Below, piece after piece: positions 1 through 10,864 of a stretch of 64,000 bases of DNA. The position numbers and the translations under genes are program-made. Position 1 is the stretch's first letter; every line of letters starts with the position of its first letter. The notes under the pieces were generated by a model, which ran no database searches, had not been told where the DNA came from, and saw only the letters and a program-made list of their open reading frames with translations. The stretch covers positions 124,001 to 188,000 of the forward strand of contig NZ_BDQY01000001.1 of NCBI RefSeq assembly GCF_002724055.1. The letters are read 5' to 3'. This stretch comes from Tepidibacter mesophilus. Its GTDB lineage: Bacteria; Bacillota; Clostridia; Peptostreptococcales; Peptostreptococcaceae.

Positions 1-3000
1 GAATTTTTCCTAATACATCATCCCACATTTTAATCGAATCACCTAATGCATTTTTAGCTTTATCTACATTTGTATATTTATTCACAATATATTGTATGTT
101 TTGAATATCACTATCTTGGCCTAATAAAAATACAACTTCTTTTTCCTCATTAATATCAAGTTCAATATTCGTTTGTATACAAGCACATGGATCAAATCCG
201 GCTCCCACAGTATTTGATAACTTTTCTCTTTTTAAACTAGCTGGATTTTTCAATTCTCCATTAAACCCTAAAAACTCTAACCTATCACCAGTATAAGAAT
301 TAACCTTTTCAGAACACCCCATATAGCTAATTCTTGATGAAAAATCTGGATTATAAGGATTTTTAATAATCATTATATCATCATTCATATCTGTTATTAT
401 ATACTTTTGCATAGTCTGGTCACTAACTCCCATTACTGGTCTTATATAATTTGTAAGAGTTAATTTCCTTTTAGAATTTGATTTATTTTTAAGCTTGATT
501 ATACTGATTTTTATAGATTCATCAATTGGAACAAACATAACAAGTTCTTGCTGTATTCCATTGCTATCATGAACAAACTTTGAATATCCATGACCATGAT
601 GCACCGTATAGCTTTCCCTCTCTCTTATAGGAAGAGGTGTTGTAGTCCATATGCATCCACTATAATCATCTCTTATATATATAACCTCTGAACTTGGGTC
701 TATTACAGGGTCATTTGACCAAAGAGTCAACTTATTCTCTCTACTGTTTTCAGACCATGTATACCCCGAACCATTCTCAGATACTTGAAATCCAAACTTT
801 TTATTAGATATCACATTTATCCAAGGCATAGGAGTATTAACATCTTCCTTTATCCTTATAATATACTCCTTTTTATCTTTAGCAAATCCTCCATAACCAT
901 TGAAATAATCAATATCTAACTCCTCATCTAAGCTTTCATATTTTGTATTGTCCTCATTAAATATTTTTTGTTCTATCTCATAATTACAATCCACATTATC
1001 CAATTGTGATTTAATAGACTCACCTTCAGACTTTAAAACTATCCTTGCCGCAGAGTAAAAAAGAATCTGATCTTCTTTAGGGATAGTATTTGCATTTCTT
1101 ATAAATATACCACCCTGTTTGTCTATTAAATCATATCCGTACTTTGATCTAACTGTTTCAATTATAACATCTTGAAGTGGTTGCAAATAATTACTTTCAT
1201 CCTCATTTAAAATTATAACATCGACAACAATGCCTTTCATCCTAAAATACTCATGAGCATTTAGTACTTGTTTTACAATATCTATTTCTTCTTTATTTTT
1301 TATACTAACAAGAATTATAGGTATATCACCAGATACACCATAAGCCCAAAGCGAATGTTGAGCCTTTATATTATTCTTTATTATATCCTGGTATTTTCTT
1401 TTACTAGGGCTTAAATATAGTATGTGAGATATCATATCCTGATAAGTCGTTGTTTCATCTTCATCAAAATTCAAATACGAACTTTCTACTTGACTTCTAA
1501 TACTTGCCAATTCAAATATTCTATCCATACAAGATATATCATGATATTTTTTAGCCAAACTTAAAATATCATCCATATTATCAGCAATAGAAGTTGTAAA
1601 AAATACTTCTACACTACCATGAGCTTTTATATTAACTTTTTTTCTCAAACTCATTATTGGATCTAATACAGCCCCACAAGTATTAGCCAATGGTTCATTT
1701 AAGGCCTTAGGGTTTTTGATATCGTTAGCCCTTCCAATAAAATTATCTCTATTAGTTTCATACTCTAAATTTCCTATACTATCAGCATTAGTAGAAACAG
1801 TATGAGCCATCCATATTTTTTGTTCCCCTTCACTTCTTGGTCTTCTTGAACATAGTATACTTTCATATTCTAAAATAGGCTTTGTTCTTATAAATAAATT
1901 AGTAAACGCAGGATGAGCGATATCAGAAGCCTGATCTATAAGAACAGTTTCTAAATAACTAGTAAGCTCAATCATTACAGATTCATTAGAGTTATTAGTA
2001 ATAGTAACCTTTCTTATCTCAGCATTATCCTCTGTAGATACTACAATCTGGGTGTTAGTTACTATATTCTTATCTTTCCTAATAAATTCAGCCTTATCTT
2101 GATAAAACTTTACTTTATAATAATCTGGTTTAGTATCTATAGGCTTATACGTTGTTGAAAAAATATCGTTATTATTTAAATTTTTCACGAATATATATAC
2201 CCCATAATTACCAGTTACCAGATCTTCTCTCCACCTGCTAACCTGCAATCTATTCTTCTTGATATATCCTCCTCCACAATCAGTAACCATACTCAAATAT
2301 TTTCCATTTGACAAAACATGACATCTAGGAATTTCATAATTTACACCATCATATTCTCTAATCACCTTTGGAATAACATTTTGATGCTTTTCTAAAGGAT
2401 TTATCTTTTCCTTATATTCTTTAGTTATAATACTTCTTACAGGTATTTTCTCTTGAAGCAATATTTCTGCTGCTTTTACAGCAGGATCTGTATGAAATCT
2501 CTTTTGCATTATGTTAAAATTCAAATAATTGTTAATAGCTACAAAACTCATACCTTGGTGATGTGCCATAAAGCTTTCTACTATAGCATTTTCTTTATCT
2601 ATAACTCTATCTTTTGTGAAATCTATTGCCTCATAAAATCCATATTTTCCTTCCATACCAATATCAATTAACTTTTTCATATTTTTAACACAGGCATTTT
2701 CATCAAATAATAAAGCTAGTATAGTGGAGTATGGAGATACAACCATATCTTTAGAAAGACCTCTTTTAAGACCCAAATCAGGAACTCCAAAAGCCTTATA
2801 TTGATAATTTAAATCCATGTCAAACTTATAATAACCTGACTCCGAAGTACCCCACGGCACTTTTCTCTTAGCAGCATATTTTTTTTGTGCTCTAATTACG
2901 GTATTGTAAGTCTCATCTAAAAGTGAATTACTATAATTTTTCATTATAAGAGGAGGCATGAAATATTCAAACATAGTAGCCGTCCAAGAAACCAATCCCT

Positions 3001-6000
3001 TATATCCATCAATTATAGATAAAGACCTACCCAACTTAAACCAATGTTTTTGAGGAATATCCTTTTTAGCAACAGCAATATAACTTGTGAGTCTTGCCTC
3101 AGATGCTAACAGATCATAATATGAGTTTGTAAGCTTATTTGAATCTATATCATACCCAATTGAAAATAAGTCTTTTTCAAAATCATACAATTTAGTGAAG
3201 TCTGTATTATCTACAATATCATCTATAATTTTAGTTAAACCCATTATTTTATGTTCAAATTGATCTATATTAGTTATTAAACTAGATATAGTCTCTTTTG
3301 ATTTTATCAACTCTTCATTTTGAATTTTTATCGTATCTATTTCTTTTAATATATCTTTATAAATTTGTTTCAATCTTAACATATCCGTATTTATATTTAC
3401 TTGATTTACTAATTTGCTCAAATCTCCAATACTATTTAAGTATGTTTTATTATGGTCATTTAATAAAACATAATTGATATCATCTATAATACTTTTAATA
3501 AAATCATATATATTCAAATTTGCATCATTATAAATATTTTCATTTAAAATTAAATCTACAAATAACTTTTCAAAATCATTAATACTTAAATTTTCTTTCT
3601 CAATAACTGATTCTATTTCTTCATATTTATGATCGCAAACAATTATACTATCTCTAATTCCATCTAAAATAGATTTATCTACTATAGGTTTACTAATATA
3701 TTCTAATAACCCTTGTTTTAAAGTCATTAAATATCCTACAAAATTACCACTATCTACAGTTGATATATATCTAGGTAATAAAACATTCAAACTTTTAGTA
3801 TCATACCAGTTAAACAAATGACCTTCATACTTTTCTAGCTTCTGAATAGTTTCTAGTGTGTTATTTATTTTACTTAACATAGTTGTAGTAGATATATATC
3901 CTAAATCTCTTGCAGACATTATTGATATTAATAAAAAACCTATATTAGTTGGTGACGTTCTTTCAGCCACTCCATTATAAGGATTTTCTTGATAATTATC
4001 AACTGGAAGGTAATTTTGATCTTTTCCTGCAAAATCTTCATAATATAGCCAAGTTTTTCTAGCTATTTTTCTAATTAATAATATATCTTCTTTATCAATA
4101 TTAATTTCCCTACCAATTTCAATCTGTTCACTTATTTTATAAGCTACAGCAGGTGATATAATCCATAGCAAACATATAAAAAAAGCATATAAAACATTAA
4201 AAGGATTCAACACATATACAAGGCCAAATGTGATGACAGATATATAAATTGATATCTGCATTCTCTTTACATAACTATTCATATCATTTTTAAGTTTCTT
4301 TTCTGTATCAGCAGCTGTTGTCCATTCTAATAAATTCTTTTTAGATACAAAAACTCTATATAAAGTTCTACTTATAGCATCCAACATTAAATATGACTGA
4401 TATGGTAAAAAAGCGAATAAAATTAACGCTTGATATAAAAATTGTTTACAACCATATATTAAATCGGAATTCGTCTTTATAGTTATATTTTTATAATATT
4501 TACATACTATACAGTTTATAAACTCTAAAATTATAGGAAGTACAAATGCAAAAACTGAAAATCCTACCCAAATCCACCAGTAACCAGGAAGAATGGTTAG
4601 ACCTAATACAATTAAAATCAATGTAGAAATAGGATCTAAACTTCTTCTTAAATTATCTTTTATCTTCCATTTAGATAAAGCTGATAATGGATTCTTTGAA
4701 AATAACCATCTTACAAGCTGCCAGTCACCTCTTATCCATCTATGTAGCCTCATACTAAAAGAACTATAATTAGACGGATAAGAATCTATAAGCTCTATAT
4801 CTGTTGCAAGGCCAACCCTCATATAAGATCCTTCTAATAAATCATGACTTAAAACACTATTTTCAGGGATAGCTTTTTTGAGAACCTCACTAAATACATT
4901 TAAATCATATATACCCTTTCCCGTAAAAATACCTTCAAAGAATAAATCTTGATAAATATCAGAAACAGCAGTAGTATAACTATCTATACCACCTTGACCT
5001 GCAAATATTTTTGTAAACATACTTTTTCCTGTGCTTTCAATATCAAGACCTATTCTAGGTTGAATAATACCATATCCGTCTACAACTACATCTCTTGCTT
5101 TACTTAAAACAGCTTTATTTAAAGGATGAGTTATAGTTCCTATTAATTTTTTAGCGCTATCCATAACAAGATTTGTATCAGCATCAATAGTTATTACATA
5201 TTTAATCTTATTTTGTATATGAGAAATATCTGATGATATCATAGAATACGAAGTATTATCAGATCCATTCAATAATTCATTTAACTCAACTAATGCACCT
5301 CTTTTTCGCTCCCAACCCATCCATCTATTTTGATGTTTTGAATATTGTCTATGTCTATGAAAATAGAAAAATATATCACCTTTTTTATACTTTCCATTCA
5401 GCATTCTTACTTTTTCAAATGCTTTATCTATTATTATATTATCTTCTTCTGTATACTCTTGTTTTGAATCTTTAAAATCTCCAGCTATACAAAAATATAT
5501 ATTATCCTCTTTATTTGAATTATAATACACCTCTAGCTTGTCTATAAGCTCATCAACATCTTTTTCACTTGTAACCAAAGTAGGTATTACAACCATAGTT
5601 AAAGCATTCTCATCTATTCCATTGCTATACTCTAGCTTTGGTAAAAAATTAGGTTCTACATTATGTGTTATAATCCAATTAACTAAATTTATAGCTATAG
5701 TACTTGATGGTATATAAGCAAAGATAAATACTACTAAACTAATATACATATTGTTATCCATTTTATAAGAATACATTGTCATCAATAAAGTTAATATCCA
5801 CGTTATTATTACTATAGGTAAAAAATATATTAAATATGGATATTTAGTATTTTTACTTGAAATATCATTATATCCAAAACATGACAATAACTCTGTTATT
5901 CCATTTCCAACTATGTAGTATCCGACATGATTTAATTTATTATCTTTATCATCAATCTTGTTTGATAGTTCAATAGTTTTTTTTGCTATTTCAAACTCAG

Positions 6001-7003
6001 GTATATTATATTTTTTAGATAGTTTTTCAATTTTACTTCTATAATAATCTCTACTCTCAAAATCCATTCTATTATATATATCACAGGGGTCATCTTTTAA
6101 GATTTTTTCAACTACAGATAATCCTTCAAATACATTTATCCAATTCAACTTAGAGATTTGATTTAAACTCATTATAGAGTTTCCCATTGCCATTTGTCTA
6201 TAAGCCTGTTCCCTATGTTGAAGTTCTATTATTTCATCTAGAGCTATATTATATTCGGACAAATTTTGTTCTATAAAGTTCTTTATTTTTCCTAAATCAT
6301 AGTCTTCACTTCTCATTTTTTTCATCAAATATTCAATATAAAAAAAATCGATTTTATTTTCTTTATTAATTTCAATTCTAATAAAATTCATCAGTTCTTC
6401 ATTGTTCATATTCAAATCTTTTATATTTTCATGCTTTAATTGATCTTTATAAATAAGTTCACAAATATTTCTTATTTTTTCAACAATGCAGCATCTAATT
6501 ATAATAGATAAAGACCATATTTCTCCAATAGAAAGTATACTATGTTTTTGGTATGACTTTATAAATTCTATTATCACATCCTCATCTAACTTTGCATCAG
6601 TATGAGATACAAGCTCAAATAATATATCATACACTCTTGGGAACCCTTCAAATATGCCATTTGCTAATACACTTAATTCTAAAAATCTATCTTTATCTAC
6701 CTCTTGTCTTACGAATTTAACTTCTTCTTCTAGTTTGTAAAAATTATCTAAAATCCAGATTGAAGCTCCAGATAAATTTTCTTTATCTTCATCTATTTCA
6801 CTTAAATAGTTATATAATTTAGATATAATATTATAATTATTGTTTAATCTAGGTAATAAAGACCTGCAACTTGTATATTTTTCACTAACTATATGTTTTT
6901 TTGCTATATTCATAGAATGATTTTGAAGTTCTCCATTACTTAATAAAATATTATCCATACTGATATTTTCATATCCATCTATTTTTTTATTGTACTCACT
7001 CAT
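1..7003 (-). CDS. cyclic beta-1,2-glucan synthase-like protein (NdvB/ChvB type), 3' end cut by window
   Basis: My own translation from ATG at 7003 (RBS AGGAGG) is open for about 2,334 codons to the window edge. Known NdvB/ChvB enzymes are about 2,800 residues and make cyclic beta-1,2-glucan from UDP-glucose. Seen in order: a helical N-terminal part with TM segments near residues 400-440; a GT84 glycosyltransferase domain with an acidic TIDADT motif near residue 605 and RWIRGDWQLVRW near 755; further TM segments to about 960; a glycoamylase-like domain from about 985 (PVDNYQENPYNGVAERTSP); a beta-sandwich near 1575; and the start of a GH94 phosphorylase-like domain near 2035. The catalytic GH94 barrel lies outside the window. 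The neighbouring sugar-1-phosphate nucleotidyltransferase fits a cell-envelope polysaccharide role. The family is clear; the exact product in this host is inference. Confidence 0.88.
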   Translation of the reverse strand, partial: MSEYNKKIDGYENISMDNILLSNGELQNHSMNIAKKHIVSEKYTSCRSLLPRLNNNYNIISKLYNYLSEIDEDKENLSGASIWILDNFYKLEEEVKFVRQEVDKDRFLELSVLANGIFEGFPRVYDILFELVSHTDAKLDEDVIIEFIKSYQKHSILSIGEIWSLSIIIRCCIVEKIRNICELIYKDQLKHENIKDLNMNNEELMNFIRIEINKENKIDFFYIEYLMKKMRSEDYDLGKIKNFIEQNLSEYNIALDEIIELQHREQAYRQMAMGNSIMSLNQISKLNWINVFEGLSVVEKILKDDPCDIYNRMDFESRDYYRSKIEKLSKKYNIPEFEIAKKTIELSNKIDDKDNKLNHVGYYIVGNGITELLSCFGYNDISSKNTKYPYLIYFLPIVIITWILTLLMTMYSYKMDNNMYISLVVFIFAYIPSSTIAINLVNWIITHNVEPNFLPKLEYSNGIDENALTMVVIPTLVTSEKDVDELIDKLEVYYNSNKEDNIYFCIAGDFKDSKQEYTEEDNIIIDKAFEKVRMLNGKYKKGDIFFYFHRHRQYSKHQNRWMGWERKRGALVELNELLNGSDNTSYSMISSDISHIQNKIKYVITIDADTNLVMDSAKKLIGTITHPLNKAVLSKARDVVVDGYGIIQPRIGLDIESTGKSMFTKIFAGQGGIDSYTTAVSDIYQDLFFEGIFTGKGIYDLNVFSEVLKKAIPENSVLSHDLLEGSYMRVGLATDIELIDSYPSNYSSFSMRLHRWIRGDWQLVRWLFSKNPLSALSKWKIKDNLRRSLDPISTLILIVLGLTILPGYWWIWVGFSVFAFVLPIILEFINCIVCKYYKNITIKTNSDLIYGCKQFLYQALILFAFLPYQSYLMLDAISRTLYRVFVSKKNLLEWTTAADTEKKLKNDMNSYVKRMQISIYISVITFGLVYVLNPFNVLYAFFICLLWIISPAVAYKISEQIEIGREINIDKEDILLIRKIARKTWLYYEDFAGKDQNYLPVDNYQENPYNGVAERTSPTNIGFLLISIMSARDLGYISTTTMLSKINNTLETIQKLEKYEGHLFNWYDTKSLNVLLPRYISTVDSGNFVGYLMTLKQGLLEYISKPIVDKSILDGIRDSIIVCDHKYEEIESVIEKENLSINDFEKLFVDLILNENIYNDANLNIYDFIKSIIDDINYVLLNDHNKTYLNSIGDLSKLVNQVNINTDMLRLKQIYKDILKEIDTIKIQNEELIKSKETISSLITNIDQFEHKIMGLTKIIDDIVDNTDFTKLYDFEKDLFSIGYDIDSNKLTNSYYDLLASEARLTSYIAVAKKDIPQKHWFKLGRSLSIIDGYKGLVSWTATMFEYFMPPLIMKNYSNSLLDETYNTVIRAQKKYAAKRKVPWGTSESGYYKFDMDLNYQYKAFGVPDLGLKRGLSKDMVVSPYSTILALLFDENACVKNMKKLIDIGMEGKYGFYEAIDFTKDRVIDKENAIVESFMAHHQGMSFVAINNYLNFNIMQKRFHTDPAVKAAEILLQEKIPVRSIITKEYKEKINPLEKHQNVIPKVIREYDGVNYEIPRCHVLSNGKYLSMVTDCGGGYIKKNRLQVSRWREDLVTGNYGVYIFVKNLNNNDIFSTTYKPIDTKPDYYKVKFYQDKAEFIRKDKNIVTNTQIVVSTEDNAEIRKVTITNNSNESVMIELTSYLETVLIDQASDIAHPAFTNLFIRTKPILEYESILCSRRPRSEGEQKIWMAHTVSTNADSIGNLEYETNRDNFIGRANDIKNPKALNEPLANTCGAVLDPIMSLRKKVNIKAHGSVEVFFTTSIADNMDDILSLAKKYHDISCMDRIFELASIRSQVESSYLNFDEDETTTYQDMISHILYLSPSKRKYQDIIKNNIKAQHSLWAYGVSGDIPIILVSIKNKEEIDIVKQVLNAHEYFRMKGIVVDVIILNEDESNYLQPLQDVIIETVRSKYGYDLIDKQGGIFIRNANTIPKEDQILFYSAARIVLKSEGESIKSQLDNVDCNYEIEQKIFNEDNTKYESLDEELDIDYFNGYGGFAKDKKEYIIRIKEDVNTPMPWINVISNKKFGFQVSENGSGYTWSENSRENKLTLWSNDPVIDPSSEVIYIRDDYSGCIWTTTPLPIRERESYTVHHGHGYSKFVHDSNGIQQELVMFVPIDESIKISIIKLKNKSNSKRKLTLTNYIRPVMGVSDQTMQKYIITDMNDDIMIIKNPYNPDFSSRISYMGCSEKVNSYTGDRLEFLGFNGELKNPASLKREKLSNTVGAGFDPCACIQTNIELDINEEKEVVFLLGQDSDIQNIQYIVNKYTNVDKAKNALGDSIKMWDDVLGKI

Positions 7004-7053
7004 ATCTTTATTCCTCCTATAAAAGAGTCGTTATCTATTTCAATATTTATTGT

Positions 7054-7088
7054 AAAAAATAAAAGGCATTATAGCCTCTTATTTTTTA
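7054..7088 (-). terminator. intrinsic terminator after the nucleotidyltransferase/mutase gene
   Basis: Inverted repeat AAAAAATAAAAGGC / GCCTCTTATTTTTT with a 6-nt loop. On the minus strand it ends in a U-run. The gene's stop codon lies in the loop. Confidence 0.6.
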
Positions 7089-9534
7089 ATAATTTCTCTA
7101 TTTTTGAACTTAAATCTATCGAAAGTTCTTCAGCATATTCTTGACAAATACCCTCAGTATATAAATTGAATAGAGCTTTTTCTGTATCTGGTAAAATCAA
7201 ACACCACCCTTTGTCAGTATTAATCCTTACTCCTTCAAATAGTTCTATGTCACTATTCTTATTCTGCATTATTATATTTTTTATAACCCTTCCCTTATCA
7301 TCCCACTCACACTCAATTTGTTTTTTTATAAAATAAAATTCAGGGATTTCATCCACTATATCGCTAAGTCTAATTTTGTTTTCAGCTAAAAAATCTATAA
7401 TTTTGCAAACAGCACCAATAGCATCAAAATTTAATAAATACTGATCAAACATCTCTTCGTCTCTTAAAATCGTATTCATAAAACAAGAGTGAGAATGTTT
7501 TGTCTTAGTTATTTCAACATCGTAATTTTGTGTTATTTCATGTATTATCATAGGCATAGTATGAGGCATTACTATTTTTTTAGCTTTTTTTGATTTTAAT
7601 AGAATAAGAGTTGTTAAAACATTGTACTTTTCATTATTTATGATTCTTCCTTTTTCATCTATTAAAAGTACACTTTCTCCATTTTCACTTAAAACAACAC
7701 CAAAATCCAAATTATTATCAACTATATATTTGACCATATTGCTTAAATATAAATTAATATCATCATAATCTCTAATAGCATAATCGCAAGATACATCACA
7801 ACCTATTTTTTCAAAGACTTTATGAGCCAATTTCATAACATCACTACATATAGAGCTTATCAAAATCTTAGGTCTGATAGTTTTTATATCATAAAGATTA
7901 TTTATATTTTTCATATTTTCATCTATATAGAAATATGAGAAATTATTCATTTCAATGATATCCTTAACATCTTTAGCCTTACATCTTTCAAAATCATCTC
8001 GGTTAAATAAATTTTCTATTTTAATTTCTGTAGATCTATCTATATTTGCTCCAGTTTCATTCATAAATTCAATGTGAATTTCATCATTTTTCAAGTGATT
8101 TATACTAACATGTATACCGCCTTTTGCTTTATAATGTCTTATTGCAAATCTATTTATTGCTAAATTTGTATTTTTAATATCTATAACTCCAACTCCAGTA
8201 GAAAGAATTCCAGATATCAATGAATTTTTAATTATTTGTGAAGCATTAAAGCAATCACAACTAATAATAATAGATGTATCTTTATGAAGTATAGATGCGT
8301 ATGCAGACCCTAGTCTTGATGCAAACTCAGGGTTTATCTGTGTATTTATATGCCCATATACATCCTTATATCCAAATATATTTTTCCCTATTTTAGTACC
8401 CCATACAACATTCTGACTTATTATCGTATCTTCTTTAATTATTTTATCCGGCCAGATCTTAGCATTAGGATTTACCTTTACTCCACACGATAATAAACTG
8501 CCTTTGCCTATTGCAGATTTTTCAAATGTATTTATTCTATTTTTTAACTCTACATCATTGCATACAACCGTCCCTCTGCAATGAGTGCTACTTCCTAGCT
8601 TAGAGTTTTTCCAAAGGATACTTTTTTTTAAGCTACTGTGGTTACCTATATCGCAGTTAGGCCCAATAACTGAGTATGAATTTATGTGTACATTATCTTT
8701 AATGCTAGAATTTTTAGCGATATAAACAGGAGAATCTAATTTAGTATTTTTCCCAATTTCGACCCCATCTTCTATCCATATCCCTTTTTCCATTTCCTTA
8801 GCATTAATATCTACACAAACTTTTCTATCTAATATATTAAAATGCGTTTCCATATAAGAATTTAAATCTCCTATATCATTCCAATAATCTTGTGTAACAT
8901 ATCCGTACATAGGAACTTTATCTTCTAATAATTTTGGGAATAAGTCTTTACTAAAATCAAAATTAACATCTTTATCAAAATAATCTAAAACTTCTGGCTC
9001 TAATATATAAATACCCGTATTTACTGTATCGCTAAATACCTCAGACCAGCTTGGTTTTTCTAAAAATCTTATAACTCTACCTGATTCATCAGTTATAACA
9101 ACTCCATACTCTAGCGGCACATCTTCTCTTCTTAATACAATAGTAGCCTTTGATTTTTTTTGCCTATGATAATGAATAGCTTTTTTTATATCAAGATCAG
9201 TCAATGCATCACCACTTATAACTATAAAGGTATCATCTAAAAATTCTTGTGTATTTTTAACACTTCCTCCAGTTCCAAGAGGAGTCTCTTCTACAAAATA
9301 TTCAAGATTCACATTCCATTTATGTCCATTTTCAAAGTAATCCATTATAATAGATGGCATATAAGCCATAGTTACAGCTATATCTTTTATGCCATGCTTT
9401 CTTAATAGATCAATAGAGTACTCCATAACTGGTTTATTAAGTATTGGTACCATAGGTTTTGGTATATCGCATGTAAGAGGTCTTAACCTAGTTCCTTTAC
9501 CTCCGGCCATAATAACTGCTTTAATATCAATCAC
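7069..9534 (-). CDS. mannose-1-phosphate guanylyltransferase / phosphomannomutase-like fusion
   Basis: An 821-residue three-part protein. Residues 1-235 form a nucleotidyltransferase with KAVIMAGGKGTRLRPL at the N-terminus and WNDIGDLNSY near 217. Residues about 250-370 form a left-handed beta-helix with hexapeptide-like repeats. The rest is a phosphohexomutase-like region. The usual mutase loop TASHNP is replaced by IHVSINHLKND near residue 510, so mutase activity is doubtful; as I recall, this loss is typical of clostridial and cyanobacterial fusions of this family. The likely role is NDP-sugar supply for envelope glycans, beside the glucan synthase. The apparent GTG start at 9534 abuts AAGGAG. 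The family normally begins MKAVIMAGG, which would make the ATT codon at 9525 (8 nt after AAGGAG) the true start. Confidence 0.82.
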   Translation of the reverse strand: MIDIKAVIMAGGKGTRLRPLTCDIPKPMVPILNKPVMEYSIDLLRKHGIKDIAVTMAYMPSIIMDYFENGHKWNVNLEYFVEETPLGTGGSVKNTQEFLDDTFIVISGDALTDLDIKKAIHYHRQKKSKATIVLRREDVPLEYGVVITDESGRVIRFLEKPSWSEVFSDTVNTGIYILEPEVLDYFDKDVNFDFSKDLFPKLLEDKVPMYGYVTQDYWNDIGDLNSYMETHFNILDRKVCVDINAKEMEKGIWIEDGVEIGKNTKLDSPVYIAKNSSIKDNVHINSYSVIGPNCDIGNHSSLKKSILWKNSKLGSSTHCRGTVVCNDVELKNRINTFEKSAIGKGSLLSCGVKVNPNAKIWPDKIIKEDTIISQNVVWGTKIGKNIFGYKDVYGHINTQINPEFASRLGSAYASILHKDTSIIISCDCFNASQIIKNSLISGILSTGVGVIDIKNTNLAINRFAIRHYKAKGGIHVSINHLKNDEIHIEFMNETGANIDRSTEIKIENLFNRDDFERCKAKDVKDIIEMNNFSYFYIDENMKNINNLYDIKTIRPKILISSICSDVMKLAHKVFEKIGCDVSCDYAIRDYDDINLYLSNMVKYIVDNNLDFGVVLSENGESVLLIDEKGRIINNEKYNVLTTLILLKSKKAKKIVMPHTMPMIIHEITQNYDVEITKTKHSHSCFMNTILRDEEMFDQYLLNFDAIGAVCKIIDFLAENKIRLSDIVDEIPEFYFIKKQIECEWDDKGRVIKNIIMQNKNSDIELFEGVRINTDKGWCLILPDTEKALFNLYTEGICQEYAEELSIDLSSKIEKLLKNKRL

Positions 9535-9587
9535 TCCTTACAAATAATAACTATATATATACTCTCCAAATAATTAATTTAAATACA

Positions 9588-10769
9588 TTATCTTACAATT
9601 TTATCCATAAATATTTTTAATCTTATTTTTATAGGTATCGTTTTTATTTCGCTATCACTTACAATATCTACACTTGCTACATTCACTCTATCTTGTGTAT
9701 AATAATTTATTTTTCCAATTTTATCTCCTCTATTTATAGGATATGTCAGCTTATCTAGAATAATACTTCTTTCCATTTTTTCATTATCTTTTTTTACAAT
9801 CCATAAATCTTCTTCTGTCTTTAGCTTTACTTCCAATTCACTTTCTCCATATAAATATGTTTTTCCTATAAATGTATTTTTTTCTATCACTCTACTTTTC
9901 TTAAAATTATTCTTTCCGTATTCTAAAAGCTGTTTTGATACACTAGTCCTATTTTTAGAGCTTTGAGCTCCTAAAACAATGCTTATAACTCTAAAATCCT
10001 TATTCTTCTCATTTGTACTTTTTATATTCATAGTTGAAGCTAAACAGTACCCAGCCCTTCCCGTGAATCCTGTTTTCAGTCCATCAACGTCTGGCATTAT
10101 TCTAAGTAAAGCATTAGTGTTATTTCCTATGAACCCTCTTTTATAATTTGTATGAGTCTGCATACTTGTTATAGCTAGAACATCTTCCTTATAATTATCT
10201 ATTAAACACTTAGCTAATAAGCTTAAATCTTTGGCTGTAGACATATTTTCTTTAGGGATTTTCATATCTCCATTTACTCCGTAAACAGGTAGTCCATGTG
10301 GATTTATGTACGAAGTATTATTCATACCTATTTCTTTGGCTTTTTTATTCATCATTTCAACAAATGTTTCTGTATCTCCACCCACATATTCAGATATTGC
10401 AACAGCAGCATCATTTCCTGATACAACCATTATTCCTTTCATTAAATTTATCAATTTCACCTTTTCTCCAGTTCTCAACCTATACGTTGATCCTGATGTT
10501 TTAGCAGCTTTAGTGCTTATCTCTACAACATCATTTTTTGATATTTTATTATTCTTTATGCTATCTAGAGTTACTAGTAACGTCATCATTTTGGTTAAAC
10601 TTGCACACGGCATCTGCTGATCTGAGTTTTTTTCATATAAAACTTTTCCGCTTTCCTGATCTATAAGTATAGAAGCTTTTATATACCTATCAATATCGTA
10701 ATTTTGAGCATTTGATACATTTGTAAATAGTACAAATATAATTATTAGTGTTGTGATTTTAGACTTCAA
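9588..10769 (-). CDS. dacF: D-alanyl-D-alanine carboxypeptidase (DacF/PBP5 type)
   Basis: A serine-type carboxypeptidase that trims the terminal D-Ala from peptidoglycan pentapeptides outside the membrane. All three penicillin-binding motifs are present: SLTK (SxxK) near residue 60, SGN near 120 and KTG near 233. A hydrophobic signal peptide ends around VSNAQ. The C-terminal part matches the PBP5 beta-domain. I chose the TTG at 10769 because AGGAGG lies 6 nt upstream; a TTG further upstream at 10784 would put the ribosome site inside the coding region. Whether it acts in vegetative growth or sporulation cannot be told from sequence. Confidence 0.9.
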   Translation of the reverse strand: MKSKITTLIIIFVLFTNVSNAQNYDIDRYIKASILIDQESGKVLYEKNSDQQMPCASLTKMMTLLVTLDSIKNNKISKNDVVEISTKAAKTSGSTYRLRTGEKVKLINLMKGIMVVSGNDAAVAISEYVGGDTETFVEMMNKKAKEIGMNNTSYINPHGLPVYGVNGDMKIPKENMSTAKDLSLLAKCLIDNYKEDVLAITSMQTHTNYKRGFIGNNTNALLRIMPDVDGLKTGFTGRAGYCLASTMNIKSTNEKNKDFRVISIVLGAQSSKNRTSVSKQLLEYGKNNFKKSRVIEKNTFIGKTYLYGESELEVKLKTEEDLWIVKKDNEKMERSIILDKLTYPINRGDKIGKINYYTQDRVNVASVDIVSDSEIKTIPIKIRLKIFMDKIVR

Positions 10770-10864
10770 ATTATCCCTCCTCAAATCTTTCCTTATCTTT
10801 AATACTATTTAATATTTACTATTTGTTTTTTATAATTCATATAAATCGAATTTTCATTTTATTT

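Noticed and set aside
5293-5475. 60-codon plus-strand frame
   Set aside because: Antisense to the glycosyltransferase domain of the large glucan synthase gene.
10298-10620. Two plus-strand frames inside dacF
   Set aside because: They are antisense shadows of the SxN and SxxK region of a clear gene.
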